64,000 nucleotides of DNA from contig NZ_LT800497.1 in the NCBI RefSeq assembly GCF_900166635.1, positions 1,568,368 to 1,632,367 of the forward strand, read 5' to 3'. This stretch comes from Oceanobacillus timonensis. Its GTDB lineage: Bacteria; Bacillota; Bacilli; Bacillales; Amphibacillaceae. Position numbers and translations under genes: made by a program. Positions 1 to 8,208 of this stretch are shown here, piece by piece (the stretch's first letter is position 1; the number at the start of each line of letters is the position of its first letter). The notes below the pieces were generated by a model. The model saw only the letters and a program-made list of their open reading frames with translations, had not been told where the DNA came from and did no database searches.

Positions 1-294
1 CTGTATAGTAGAAGGGCTCATCGTAAAGCGCAACAAATATTGAGTTTATATGCGTTCATGAGAACGAAGCAGATTTCGTTTCTTTTGGAAGCAAAACGTA
101 AGAAAAAAACATACCGTCAACGTATGATAGAATCATTTGAACAGGACCCTTTGGAATGTCCGTGTTGCCGTAAACAGATGGAGCTCATTGGAATATGGCA
201 TGCTGACTATGGGTGGATTTATCATTACATGGAGGATGTAGAGAAAGAAAGAAGGAGGAGATACGGAATTGACAAACCCAAAAGAGCCGGATAA
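1..294 (+). CDS. IS91-type transposase, C-terminal part (cut by window edge)
   Basis: The reading frame is open from base 1, so only the C-terminal ~97 residues are visible and the true start lies outside the window. The Arg/Lys-rich stretch and the terminal CPCC zinc-type motif, followed by a tail rich in aromatic and charged residues, resemble the end of IS91-family (rolling-circle) transposases of Bacillaceae. The family call rests on memory of such tails, not on a search. Whether the upstream catalytic part is intact cannot be seen. The small gene at 269 overlaps its 3' end by 26 bases. Confidence 0.6.
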   Translation: MYSRRAHRKAQQILSLYAFMRTKQISFLLEAKRKKKTYRQRMIESFEQDPLECPCCRKQMELIGIWHADYGWIYHYMEDVEKERRRRYGIDKPKRAG

Positions 295-523
295 ATCAGA
301 TGAATTTTTTCCAGACTGGCTGGACGAAGAGGATCCTTTTGGCTTAAAAGAAGAAATGAAGATCATATTATTTCAATGTTTAGATTGCCATGGAACCGAT
401 GAAGTCCCGGAGTATATCATTGGTGAATTTAGTGTGGATAAAAATAATAGAGATGAAGTAGAACTTCATTGTCCGCATTGTAATGGCACTATGATTGAAG
501 CGAAAAACGTCCCAAGTGATTAG
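269..523 (+). CDS. Small acidic protein with two CxxC pairs, linked to the transposase
   Basis: This is an 84-residue protein with a TTG start preceded by GGAGG at about 253-258. The N-terminal third is very acidic. Cys37/Cys40 and Cys68/Cys71 form two CxxC pairs that could bind one zinc ion. It starts inside the transposase gene and is probably co-translated with it. The function is unknown; an accessory protein of the IS element, or a host gene captured beside it, are both possible. An 11-bp hairpin covers its stop codon. Confidence 0.55.
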   Translation: MTNPKEPDKSDEFFPDWLDEEDPFGLKEEMKIILFQCLDCHGTDEVPEYIIGEFSVDKNNRDEVELHCPHCNGTMIEAKNVPSD

Positions 524-539
524 CATCTACTTGGGACGT
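507..539 (+). terminator. 11-bp perfect hairpin over the stop codon of the small CxxC gene
   Basis: ACGTCCCAAGT at 507-517 pairs with ACTTGGGACGT at 529-539 across an 11-base loop. No T-run follows, so it is a poor intrinsic terminator. It could be the hairpin at the origin end of an IS91-type element or an mRNA-stabilising stem. Confidence 0.45.
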
Positions 540-656
540 GATTTAGTCGCGTTAGCGATTTTGTTCCTGATTTTAAATTGTCATCAGTTCCTAACCTGTA
601 AGTTTTCTGAAATATTACTTCCCTTGTTCTATTTATTTATTATGTGATGAGTTACC

Positions 657-670
657 TTACAACAATGTAA
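657..670 (+). promoter_or_regulatory. BceR-type operator (TTACA-ACAA-TGTAA)
   Basis: The site is an exact match to the TNACA-N4-TGTAA inverted repeat described for BceR-like response regulators. It lies about 45 bases upstream of a -10 candidate TATACT (716-721) that lacks a good -35, the usual picture for an activator-dependent promoter. It therefore probably drives the downstream ABC transporter. Confidence 0.7.
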
Positions 671-759
671 GCTAATTGAAAGAAATATCGATCGTTTCTT
701 CCTGGAGACCCGCGCTATACTAGGCTTAAATAAATGATGACAAGAAAGGAAGTATTCTT

Positions 760-1524
760 ATGTTGAAAGTAAGACAGGTCAGTAAAGTGTACGAAGGAAA
801 ACTTTCCTATCGTGCACTGTCAGACATTGATTTAACCGTAGAGGATAATGAATTTGTGGGCATTATGGGGCCGTCTGGAAGCGGAAAAACAACACTATTA
901 AATATGATTGCTACGATAGATGAACCGACGACCGGGGAAATCTTAATTAATGGGGAGGACCCGCATCGTTTGAAAAAGGAAAAGCTGGCACAATTTCGCA
1001 GACGGGAATTAGGGTTTGTTTTTCAGGATTTTAATTTACTGCACACCCTGACCGTGGAAGAAAATATGGTCCTGCCGTTAACGTTGGATGGCAAAAAGGT
1101 AAGTGACATGAAAGAAAAAGCAAAAGAAATTGCGGAAAAGTTAGGGATAACAGATATTATGGACAAAAGAACGTATGAAATCTCCGGTGGTCAGGCGCAA
1201 AGAGCTGCGGTTGCCCGTGCGATGATTCATACACCTAAATTGCTTTTAGCGGATGAACCGACTGGAAATTTGGATTCCAAGTCCTCTAAAGATGTGATGG
1301 AATTGCTGGAGTCGATTAATGAAAAGGAAAAAACAACCATGCTTTTGGTTACGCATGATCCGCAGGCGGCAAGCTATTGCAATCGTGTCGTATTTATCCG
1401 GGACGGGAAGTTTTATTCGGAAATTCATCGCGGCGATAATCGGCAGGCTTTTTTCCAAAAGATTATTGACACACTCTCATTAATGGGAGGGGATTCCAAT
1501 GACTTTTCGTCAGTTCGCGTTTAA
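760..1524 (+). CDS. bceA: Bce-type antimicrobial peptide ABC transporter, ATP-binding subunit
   Basis: This 254-residue protein is the ATPase of a BceAB-like exporter that protects against cell-wall-active peptides such as bacitracin, acting at the inner face of the membrane. Walker A GPSGSGKT is at 37-44, the signature SGGQ at 142-145, Walker B LLLADEP at 161-167 and the H-loop His at 199. The ribosome site AAGGAAG precedes the ATG. The gene overlaps the permease gene by 26 bases, so they form one operon. No bceRS pair is present downstream or in the ~230 bases upstream. The substrate is inferred from family only. Confidence 0.85.
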   Translation: MLKVRQVSKVYEGKLSYRALSDIDLTVEDNEFVGIMGPSGSGKTTLLNMIATIDEPTTGEILINGEDPHRLKKEKLAQFRRRELGFVFQDFNLLHTLTVEENMVLPLTLDGKKVSDMKEKAKEIAEKLGITDIMDKRTYEISGGQAQRAAVARAMIHTPKLLLADEPTGNLDSKSSKDVMELLESINEKEKTTMLLVTHDPQAASYCNRVVFIRDGKFYSEIHRGDNRQAFFQKIIDTLSLMGGDSNDFSSVRV

Positions 1525-3388
1525 TAATGTCATCCGGAATAAACGGCTTTATGCTGCGTATTTTCTGACCAGTTTGTTTACAGTGATGGTATTCTTTACC
1601 TTTTCTATTTTTGCGTCGCATCCGCAGTTAACCGGAGACAATATGAATTCCAATGTCAGTGTAGGAATGAATGTAGCTGCCGGGATTATCTATGTGTTTT
1701 CCTTTTTCTTTGTGCTTTATTCCATGAGTTCTTTCTTGCAATCACGGAAAAAAGAATTCGGCTTATTGATGATGCAGGGAATGAGCATGAAGCAGATTCG
1801 TTCGATGGTATTTTTGGAAAATATGTTTATTGGCTTGTTAGCTACGATTGGCGGTATCGGATTAGGACTCGTATTTGCCAAAGGGATTTTACTGATAGCG
1901 GAAAATGTGCTCGTTATTGATAATGAATTGCCGTTTTATTTTCCAACGCAGCCTATTTTGCTGACGCTGGGATGCTTTATCGTATTATTTTTTCTGATTT
2001 CTATCTTCGTGTCTTATATTTTGCGGAGCCGGAAATTGATTGATTTAATCAAAGGCGATCAAAAGTCCAAAGGGGAGCCAAAAGCGAATCTGCTTTTAAC
2101 CATCCTGGCAGTTCTTTTGCTTGGATCGGGATATGCCGTTGCGCTTTCTGTTGAAGGACTGGCAGTAGTGGGAGCGCTGGTTCCGGTTGTTATCGTTGTG
2201 ATTCTTGGCACATACCTCTTATTTACACAGTTAAGTGTATTTATCATCCGGCGTCTGAAGAAAAATCAGAATGTTTTCTGGCATAAAACGAATATGATAC
2301 TACTATCCGATTTGTCTTTCCGGATGAAAGATAACGCCAGATCCTTTTTCCTGGTGGCGATTATTTCTACGGTTGCTTTCAGTGCGATTGGTTCGCTGTA
2401 CGGATTTCAGTCGTATACTACAGCGGGTACGGAGCAATTGAATCCCTATACGATAACATACACCGGTGACGGGGAGCAGGATGAAGCGAATGTTTCCATG
2501 ATGGAGGAAGCATTCACAGAAGCGGACATGCATATGGATAGGGAAGCCATGCAAGTGCAGTACTTTGAAGAACAGGATGAATCACTGGTAATGATTGCAA
2601 AACAGTCCGATTATAATCGGCTTGCAGCTTTAACGGATAAAGAAACACTTGACGTGGAAGATGGTGCACCGGCTTTCATGGAGACTGGACAAGTTTTCTT
2701 AGAAGATATGCATGCAGGGAATACGGAAGCGGAAGTGCTGGAAAATGCAGCCCTGGAATTACATGACGGGTCTGTGATCGAACCGGGGCAATTGATCGAA
2801 TCGAATGCTCTGCCTGCGGGAAGCAATTATTACGTGGTGTCCGATAGTGACTTTGACAATTTGCCTGATGCTTCGATGGAAGAAAGTTACTATGCCTGGC
2901 AGGACAGAGATGGAGAAGATGTCCCAGTTGCAACGTCAGAAAAACTGGCTAATGCGGTATCTAACGGAATGATTCAAAATGTCGCTTATCAAGAATATAA
3001 TATTAATAAATCATTTGGCCCCGTTTTGTTTGTCGGCCTATTTATCGGCATCGTCTTTTTCGTATCAGCAGGAAGCTTTCTGTATTTCCGGCTCTACTCT
3101 GATTTAGATGAAGATAAGAAAAAATTCCAGGCAATCACGAAAATGGGATTGACCGAGAAAGAATTGAAGAAAGTATTAAACAGACAAACCGCATTGCTTT
3201 TCTTTACGCCGATTGCGGTTGCGCTGATACATGGAGCAGTCGCGTTAACAGCGCTGTCTAATATGTTTTTCTACAATTTGGTGAGAGAATCAGCCATGGT
3301 ACTCGGTCTGTTCTTAGCCATTCAAATCATCTATTTCTTTATTGTGCGTTTTTATTATATCCGGCAGGTGAAACAGGCATTAAAATAG
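1499..3388 (+). CDS. bceB: Bce-type antimicrobial peptide ABC transporter, permease subunit
   Basis: The 629-residue permease has about ten hydrophobic segments in FtsX-type groups, with a large hydrophilic, acidic region at roughly 310-510. This is the extracellular domain position typical of BceB proteins, where it contacts both peptide and the sensor kinase. The start overlaps the end of the ATPase gene, so the two are translationally coupled. A strong hairpin terminator follows. In this family the transporter normally signals through a BceS kinase, and none is encoded here. Confidence 0.85.
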   Translation: MTFRQFAFNNVIRNKRLYAAYFLTSLFTVMVFFTFSIFASHPQLTGDNMNSNVSVGMNVAAGIIYVFSFFFVLYSMSSFLQSRKKEFGLLMMQGMSMKQIRSMVFLENMFIGLLATIGGIGLGLVFAKGILLIAENVLVIDNELPFYFPTQPILLTLGCFIVLFFLISIFVSYILRSRKLIDLIKGDQKSKGEPKANLLLTILAVLLLGSGYAVALSVEGLAVVGALVPVVIVVILGTYLLFTQLSVFIIRRLKKNQNVFWHKTNMILLSDLSFRMKDNARSFFLVAIISTVAFSAIGSLYGFQSYTTAGTEQLNPYTITYTGDGEQDEANVSMMEEAFTEADMHMDREAMQVQYFEEQDESLVMIAKQSDYNRLAALTDKETLDVEDGAPAFMETGQVFLEDMHAGNTEAEVLENAALELHDGSVIEPGQLIESNALPAGSNYYVVSDSDFDNLPDASMEESYYAWQDRDGEDVPVATSEKLANAVSNGMIQNVAYQEYNINKSFGPVLFVGLFIGIVFFVSAGSFLYFRLYSDLDEDKKKFQAITKMGLTEKELKKVLNRQTALLFFTPIAVALIHGAVALTALSNMFFYNLVRESAMVLGLFLAIQIIYFFIVRFYYIRQVKQALK

Positions 3389-3406
3389 ATTGTATATGCA
3401 ATAAGG

Positions 3407-3459
3407 AAAGGCTGCGTATGGCGGAAATGATTCATTTCTGCTATACACAGCCTTTTTTT
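3407..3459 (+). terminator. Bidirectional intrinsic terminator between bceB and the hydrolase gene
   Basis: A long stem beginning AAAGGCTG pairs with CAGCCTTT and is followed by seven T's. The A-run on the other side lets it serve the converging minus-strand gene, whose stop codon touches the T-run. Confidence 0.8.
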
Positions 3460-4129
3460 ACACATGTGCATGTGGAGACCGAGATAATACGGGCTTATTC
3501 CAGAAATCACCTACTATTTCTGCCAGCCTTTCCGGATTATCTGCATTTGCTTCATGTCCAGCCTCTTTAACCATTTCCAAGTCTGCATCCCGAATCTCGC
3601 TGCTTAATTGCTCCGCTGCTTTTCGATTCGGTTTATCTTTTTCTCCGCATAAAATAAGTGTTGGGCAGGATATCTCTGCTAATTGCTTACTGAAATCGAT
3701 TTTTTTCATCGATGAGGTGAGTTGAATCGTGTCTTTTTTAGGGAGCCCCATTTTTTGAAATACAGAATTGGGCAGTATTCGGAAAATGCCATTTTGTATC
3801 GTGAGAAGAAACGTTGGCATTTTATACTGCGCATCCATTAATATCAGCGAATCTACTTTTTCTGGGCGGTCGAGTGCATAGTTTAAAGAGAGAATCGCGC
3901 CTAATGAAAGGCCGCATAGATGAACGGCTCCATCCAGGTTTTCACAATAATTGAAAAAATGCTGATATACATTGGAATAATTCGGTTTGTCTTCCCCAAG
4001 TAAAGAAAATAATTCTGGTGAAGCGACTTGTTGTGAATCGATTTCTAAATCATCTATAATCGGCTGCCAACTGGATGCAGTTTGGTCGAGCCCGTGCACA
4101 AATGTATAAGTCATTTGCTCTTTCACCAT
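3458..4129 (-). CDS. Alpha/beta hydrolase
   Basis: This is a 223-residue soluble alpha/beta-fold hydrolase. The nucleophile elbow GLSLG places Ser75, the acid is probably Asp165 in CGEKDKP, and the base is His192 in EAGHEAN. The HG pair near residue 12 fits the oxyanion hole. It is shorter than most family members because the cap region is small. An ATG five codons in (4114) is a possible alternative start. It stands alone between two terminators. The substrate is unknown. Confidence 0.8.
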   Translation of the reverse strand: MVKEQMTYTFVHGLDQTASSWQPIIDDLEIDSQQVASPELFSLLGEDKPNYSNVYQHFFNYCENLDGAVHLCGLSLGAILSLNYALDRPEKVDSLILMDAQYKMPTFLLTIQNGIFRILPNSVFQKMGLPKKDTIQLTSSMKKIDFSKQLAEISCPTLILCGEKDKPNRKAAEQLSSEIRDADLEMVKEAGHEANADNPERLAEIVGDFWNKPVLSRSPHAHV

Positions 4130-4262
4130 CCTAACTGATGATTACCTCATCTCTATTTATTATTTTAAAAAGCATATACATGTATTGAATCATTATCATG
4201 CTGTATTGTAAAATAAGTTATCTCTAGTAAACATAGAAGATAGATAGAAATGGGGGATGAGC

Positions 4263-4826
4263 ATGTATATCGCTGTTTATTGTGGCGCAAGTCTGGGCAA
4301 CGATCAAGTTTATCAAGAGGCTGCAAAGCGAGTTGGACAATGGATTGCCGAAAAGAAGCATACATTAGTTTACGGCGGCGGGAAAGTTGGATTAATGGGT
4401 GTTGTAGCAGATGAAGTATTAGCAAATCATGGGGAAGCTATCGGGGTTATTCCTGACTTCTTAGTGGAAAGGGAGCTGAGCCATCCGGACTTAACCTCCT
4501 TAGAAGTAGTGGACTCCATGACGGTACGGAAAAATAAAATGATCGCATTAGGGGATTGTTACATAGCGCTTCCAGGCGGCCCGGGAACATTAGAAGAAAT
4601 CGCAGAAGTGATATCCTGGGCAAGGGTTGGCCAAAATAATAATCCATGTATTCTCTTTAACCAAAATGGATATTATGACAGCCTGGCAAGGTTTTATGAT
4701 GACATGGTGGAAAACGGATTTTTATCGAAACAGGATAGAGAACGCATATTATTTTCCGATTCTCTGGAGGAGATTGAAGCGTTTATTACCAGTTATACTC
4801 CACCTGAATTGCGTCAATATACGTAA
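4263..4826 (+). CDS. LOG-family (TIGR00730) nucleotide 5'-monophosphate phosphoribohydrolase-like protein
   Basis: The protein is a Rossmann-fold member of the LOG/YvdD family, which in characterised cases releases the base from nucleoside monophosphates. The signature PGGPGTLEE is at about 104-112, and the partner Arg-Lys at 89-90 lies in the helix before it. An ATG at 4257 overlaps the GGGGGA ribosome site, so the ATG at 4263 is preferred, giving 187 residues. It is a single gene with its own terminator. The natural substrate in this organism cannot be told from the sequence. Confidence 0.8.
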   Translation: MYIAVYCGASLGNDQVYQEAAKRVGQWIAEKKHTLVYGGGKVGLMGVVADEVLANHGEAIGVIPDFLVERELSHPDLTSLEVVDSMTVRKNKMIALGDCYIALPGGPGTLEEIAEVISWARVGQNNNPCILFNQNGYYDSLARFYDDMVENGFLSKQDRERILFSDSLEEIEAFITSYTPPELRQYT

Positions 4827-4843
4827 CATCTTTCGATAAGAAA

Positions 4844-4886
4844 GCCTGCAGAAATCCGGTGAGGAGGATTATTTCTGCGGGTTTTT
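4844..4886 (+). terminator. Intrinsic terminator after the LOG gene
   Basis: CCTGCAGAAAT pairs with ATTTCTGCGGG around a 15-base loop, followed by five T's. Confidence 0.75.
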
Positions 4887-4928
4887 ATGCGGAAAAATAC
4901 CTGCTTTGGTAATATGAATCTCTATCAA

Positions 4929-4963
4929 CGAATGTTAAGCATATAAATGCTGTTTTTTGTTCG
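4929..4963 (+). promoter_or_regulatory. PurR box upstream of pbuG
   Basis: CGAATGTT-N19-TTTGTTCG forms two inverted PurBox-like halves. It ends 7 bases before the -35 of the pbuG promoter. The same 19-base spacing is found at the purE promoter (11288-11322). The left half has one mismatch to CGAAC. Confidence 0.6.
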
Positions 4964-4970
4964 TGTTTTA

Positions 4971-4999
4971 TTGACAAAAAATAGCTGTCTTAGTAATAT
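4971..4999 (+). promoter_or_regulatory. Sigma-A promoter of pbuG
   Basis: The -35 TTGACA (4971-4976) and -10 TAATAT (4994-4999) are 17 bases apart and lie directly upstream of the riboswitch. Confidence 0.75.
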
Positions 5000-5020
5000 A
5001 AGAATGTAAAGTTAATAGAA

Positions 5021-5087
5021 ATGCGTATAATTTCGGGGATACGGCCCAGAGTTTCTACCAGACCACCGTAAACGGTCTGACTACGCA
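5021..5087 (+). ncRNA. Guanine riboswitch (purine aptamer) of pbuG
   Basis: The conserved elements are present in order: P1 strand ATGCGTA, the core TAATTTC, the GTTTCTACC joining region, a CCGTAAA loop, and the closing strand TACGCA. P2 and P3 pair as in the xpt-type aptamer. The base that contacts the ligand lies in GACTA and is C, so guanine or hypoxanthine is expected rather than adenine. The terminator at 5159-5187 completes the switch. Confidence 0.93.
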
Positions 5088-5158
5088 GCGGAAATTATCT
5101 TGATTTCATTTGATTATATGATGAAAAGCAAAAGATTATCCTCTGCTGTTCCTACAGA

Positions 5159-5187
5159 AACTCTTAATGTGATTAAGAGTTTTTTTG
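5159..5187 (+). terminator. Riboswitch-controlled terminator of pbuG
   Basis: AACTCTTAAT pairs with ATTAAGAGTT across a 3-base loop and runs into a string of T's. It lies ~70 bases after the aptamer and ~110 before pbuG, as expected for transcriptional OFF control. Confidence 0.85.
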
Positions 5188-5294
5188 TCGAATAAGCACT
5201 ATTTAACAGAGCATAATAGAGCTGGATACATATTTGAGGAACTTTTCTATTTTAGAGAATAAAAAATTCCAGTAAAAAATGGAGGAAAAAGTAC

Positions 5295-6599
5295 ATGCGT
5301 AATTTTTTTGAATTTGACAAGTTGGGTACGAATTTTCGAACTGAATCTGTCGCTGGTTTAACGACCTTTTTAGCGATGGCTTATATTTTATTTGTTAACC
5401 CGAGCATTTTAGGGGAATCGGGAATGGATCAGGAAGCGGTGTTTGCTGCGACGGCGATTGCGGCTGCTTTTGGTTCTATTATTATGGGGGTCCTTGCGAA
5501 ATATCCCGTAGCGCTTGCACCTGGCATGGGGCTGAATGCCTTCTTTACATATACGGTTGTGATGGGCTTTGGTATTCCATGGGAAACGGCGCTAGCAGGG
5601 GTTTTAGCTTCTGGAATCATATTTATTATTTTAACATTAACGGGAATTCGTGAGTTAATTATCAATGCGATTCCGCCTAGTCTTAAGCAAGCTGTTGGAG
5701 CTGGTATTGGTTTATTTATTGCATTTATCGGTTTAAAAAATGCAGAAATTGTGCAAGCTGATCCATCAACGATTATTGCCCTTGGTGATCTATCCTCGCC
5801 AACAGTATTATTAGCTATCTTCGGTGTGGTTGTCTCTGTTATTTTGATGACTGTCGGTGTCAAAGCAGGGATTTTTTATGGTATGATTATCAGCTCCATT
5901 GCCGGTATGGTTTTTGGGTTGATTCCTGTACCATCCGGCATCAGCGGTATTGTCAGCAGTGCGCCAAGCTTGGCGCCGACATTTGGGCAGGCGTTTATCC
6001 ACTTTGATCAAATTTTTACAATGGAAATGCTGATTGTTATTTTGACATTCTTATTTGTTAATTTCTTTGATACAGCAGGGACGCTTGTTGCTGTGGCGAC
6101 AAAAGCCGGATTAATGAAGGATAATAAGCTGCCAAGAGCCGGAAAAGCACTGTTTGCAGATGCTTCTGCCAGCGTGGTCGGAGCTGCAGTTGGTACATCG
6201 ACAACAACCTCCTTTGTGGAGTCAACATCCGGCGTTAGTGTAGGAGGACGTTCTGGATTTACAGCTGTTGTAACAGGTATTTTGTTCCTTTTAGCTTTAT
6301 TTTTCTCTCCTTTACTGAGTGTCGTAACGAATGAAGTAACAGCACCAGCATTGATTATTGTCGGCGTCTTAATGGCAAGCAGCCTGAAGGATATTCCTTG
6401 GGATAAATTTGAGATTGCTGTACCAGCTTTCTTTACTGTATTAATGATGCCGGTAACTGCCAGCATCGCATCCGGGATTGCGATTGGCTTTATTTTCTAC
6501 CCGATTACCATGCTGATGAAAGGTAGAGCAAAAGAAATTCATCCGATTATGTATGTTCTGTTTGTTATCTTTGCATTGTATTTTATCTTTTTGACATAA
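5295..6599 (+). CDS. pbuG: Hypoxanthine/guanine permease (NCS2, AzgA/PbuG type)
   Basis: The 434-residue integral membrane protein has roughly 12-14 hydrophobic segments and the AzgA/PbuG hallmarks: an N-terminal TFLAMAYILFVNPSIL-type stretch, the motif ALAPGMGLNAFF near residue 75, and the GTSTTTSFVEST segment near residue 300. It imports hypoxanthine and guanine with protons. The ATG follows TGGAGGAAA. The guanine riboswitch and PurR box upstream agree with the assignment. Confidence 0.92.
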   Translation: MRNFFEFDKLGTNFRTESVAGLTTFLAMAYILFVNPSILGESGMDQEAVFAATAIAAAFGSIIMGVLAKYPVALAPGMGLNAFFTYTVVMGFGIPWETALAGVLASGIIFIILTLTGIRELIINAIPPSLKQAVGAGIGLFIAFIGLKNAEIVQADPSTIIALGDLSSPTVLLAIFGVVVSVILMTVGVKAGIFYGMIISSIAGMVFGLIPVPSGISGIVSSAPSLAPTFGQAFIHFDQIFTMEMLIVILTFLFVNFFDTAGTLVAVATKAGLMKDNKLPRAGKALFADASASVVGAAVGTSTTTSFVESTSGVSVGGRSGFTAVVTGILFLLALFFSPLLSVVTNEVTAPALIIVGVLMASSLKDIPWDKFEIAVPAFFTVLMMPVTASIASGIAIGFIFYPITMLMKGRAKEIHPIMYVLFVIFALYFIFLT

Positions 6600-6621
6600 C
6601 GAATAAAAACATAAATAAACT

Positions 6622-6655
6622 GGAGAGCACGTCATCTGATGCTGCTCTCCTTTTA
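6622..6655 (+). terminator. Intrinsic terminator after pbuG
   Basis: GGAGAGCA (6622-6629) pairs with TGCTCTCC (6643-6650), followed by TTTTA. Confidence 0.75.
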
Positions 6656-6798
6656 TTATATGAAGACTTGTATAATTTCTGGTGCATATATAGATTGCAA
6701 AAAATCACAAGCTGTTGCGTACCTGTATAGAATATATCAAAAATAAAAGGCTGTCATTATAATCATTATGCAACCGGCAATCAGAGGGAGGCAACGAA

Positions 6799-7518
6799 AT
6801 GAAATCAGTTATTGGTCTAACTGCATCGATGGAAATAGACGGAATGGAATATAAAATGAACCTGCGAAATGTTAAAGCAATCGAGCAAGCTGGAGGTATT
6901 CCGGTTATTCTGCCGTATTATAGTGATTACCAAGAAATGGCTACTTTGCTTGATAAATTGGACGGTCTTTACCTTCCGGGGGGGTATGATATTGATCCTT
7001 CCTTGTTTCAAGAAGAACCGAATCAGAATCTGGGGATAATCATACCAGAAAGAGATCGGCTGGAGCAGGAGATTATTCCACATTTTTTAGAGAAAGATAA
7101 GCCGATACTTGGTGTTTGTCGAGGATGTCAAATTTTAAATGTAGTTACAGGAGGAACCATGTATCAGGATCTAGGTTCACAATATCCGAACGGGCTTATA
7201 CAACATACTCAAAAAGCAGCTTTTCATCATCGTTCACATGCTGTCCGAATAGCACCATCTTCTTTATTGGAAAAATTGGTGCAAGCAAGGGAAATCAAGG
7301 TTAACAGCTACCACCATCAAGCAAACCGCTCACTCGGGGAAAATTTTATTATTTCTGCAATGGCAGCTGATGGTGTAATGGAGGCTTTTGAAAGTAAAGT
7401 CCACCGTTTTGTTTTAGGGGTGCAATGGCATCCGGAGGGGCTGGTTAATCTTGCGGATGATCCCTCTCCAGCTATTTATCAAGGGTTTATAGAAGCATGT
7501 AAGGAAAAGGAAATGTGA
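6799..7518 (+). CDS. Gamma-glutamyl-GABA hydrolase-family class I amidotransferase (peptidase C26)
   Basis: The 239-residue protein belongs to the PuuD-like class I glutamine amidotransferase-fold hydrolases. The nucleophile Cys107 sits in GVCRGCQ, and the His-Glu pair lies in VQWHPEG near residue 213. The LPGGYD segment near residue 60 is also typical. The start follows GAGGGAGG. No puu genes are adjacent, so the true gamma-glutamyl substrate is open. It faces msrA across a shared terminator. Confidence 0.85.
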   Translation: MKSVIGLTASMEIDGMEYKMNLRNVKAIEQAGGIPVILPYYSDYQEMATLLDKLDGLYLPGGYDIDPSLFQEEPNQNLGIIIPERDRLEQEIIPHFLEKDKPILGVCRGCQILNVVTGGTMYQDLGSQYPNGLIQHTQKAAFHHRSHAVRIAPSSLLEKLVQAREIKVNSYHHQANRSLGENFIISAMAADGVMEAFESKVHRFVLGVQWHPEGLVNLADDPSPAIYQGFIEACKEKEM

Positions 7519-7526
7519 TGTTTCCA

Positions 7527-7564
7527 AAAGAGACCAGCTAACCTATTCGTTAGCTGGTCTCTTT
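7527..7564 (+). terminator. Bidirectional terminator between the C26 gene and msrA
   Basis: AAAGAGACCAGCTAAC (7527-7542) pairs perfectly with GTTAGCTGGTCTCTTT (7549-7564). Confidence 0.85.
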
Positions 7565-7581
7565 CCTCATGTTATTATGAT

Positions 7582-8112
7582 CTATAATGATTCCTGCCAA
7601 TTTTCCGCGATAAATTCATCTCTCCCTGATTTAGCACGGTCTTCTTCATATTCCGTTTTGCTTTTTATATAAAAATCCTGATGGTAATCTTCTGCAGGAT
7701 AAAAAGTTGTCGCTGCTTTGATTTCTGTCACAATCGGTTGCGCAAAACGTCCGCTCTCCGCAAGCAGCTGTTTTGATTTTTCAGCCAGTTCTTTCTGTTC
7801 GTCATTATGATAAAAGATAGCTGTTCGATATTGCTCGCCTCTATCCTGGAATTGTCCGTCCGGATCGGTCGGATCAATTTGCGGCCAGTATAAATCGAGA
7901 ATGGTTTGGTAATCGATAATGGAGTCATCGTACGTAATTTCGACAGCTTCATAATGTCCCGTATCACCTTGCTTGACTTGTTCATAAACAGGATTTTCTG
8001 TATATCCTCCAGTATATCCGGATACTACCTGATGTACGCCATCCCATTGGTCAAACGGCTTCACCATACACCAGAAGCAGCCGCCGGCAAATGTTGCTTT
8101 TTGTATTGCCAT
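7582..8112 (-). CDS. msrA: Peptide methionine sulfoxide reductase MsrA
   Basis: This cytoplasmic repair enzyme reduces the S-isomer of methionine sulfoxide. The catalytic motif GGCFWC is at residues 10-15, with Cys12 as nucleophile. I chose the ATG at 8112 because AAGGAGGAG lies just before it, giving 176 residues; the frame stays open to 8229, but the extra N-terminal segment has no ribosome site and is not conserved in the family. No MsrB domain is fused or adjacent. Confidence 0.92.
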   Translation of the reverse strand: MAIQKATFAGGCFWCMVKPFDQWDGVHQVVSGYTGGYTENPVYEQVKQGDTGHYEAVEITYDDSIIDYQTILDLYWPQIDPTDPDGQFQDRGEQYRTAIFYHNDEQKELAEKSKQLLAESGRFAQPIVTEIKAATTFYPAEDYHQDFYIKSKTEYEEDRAKSGRDEFIAENWQESL

Positions 8113-8208
8113 ATTAACTCCTCCTTGAGGCTTTTCAAAAGTCATGATAATTTGTAGAATGAAATTAATATAACATAATTTAAGTATTTTTAGAAATAAG
8201 GTGACATC

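Noticed and set aside
5021..5087. Adenine-type riboswitch
   Set aside because: The ligand-pairing base is C (GACTA) at both this site and 11381-11449; adenine aptamers have T there.
5429..6466. Two long minus-strand open frames of 144 and 152 codons opposite pbuG
   Set aside because: They mirror the codon pattern of a conserved permease, have no ribosome sites and have low-complexity translations; pbuG is clearly the real gene.
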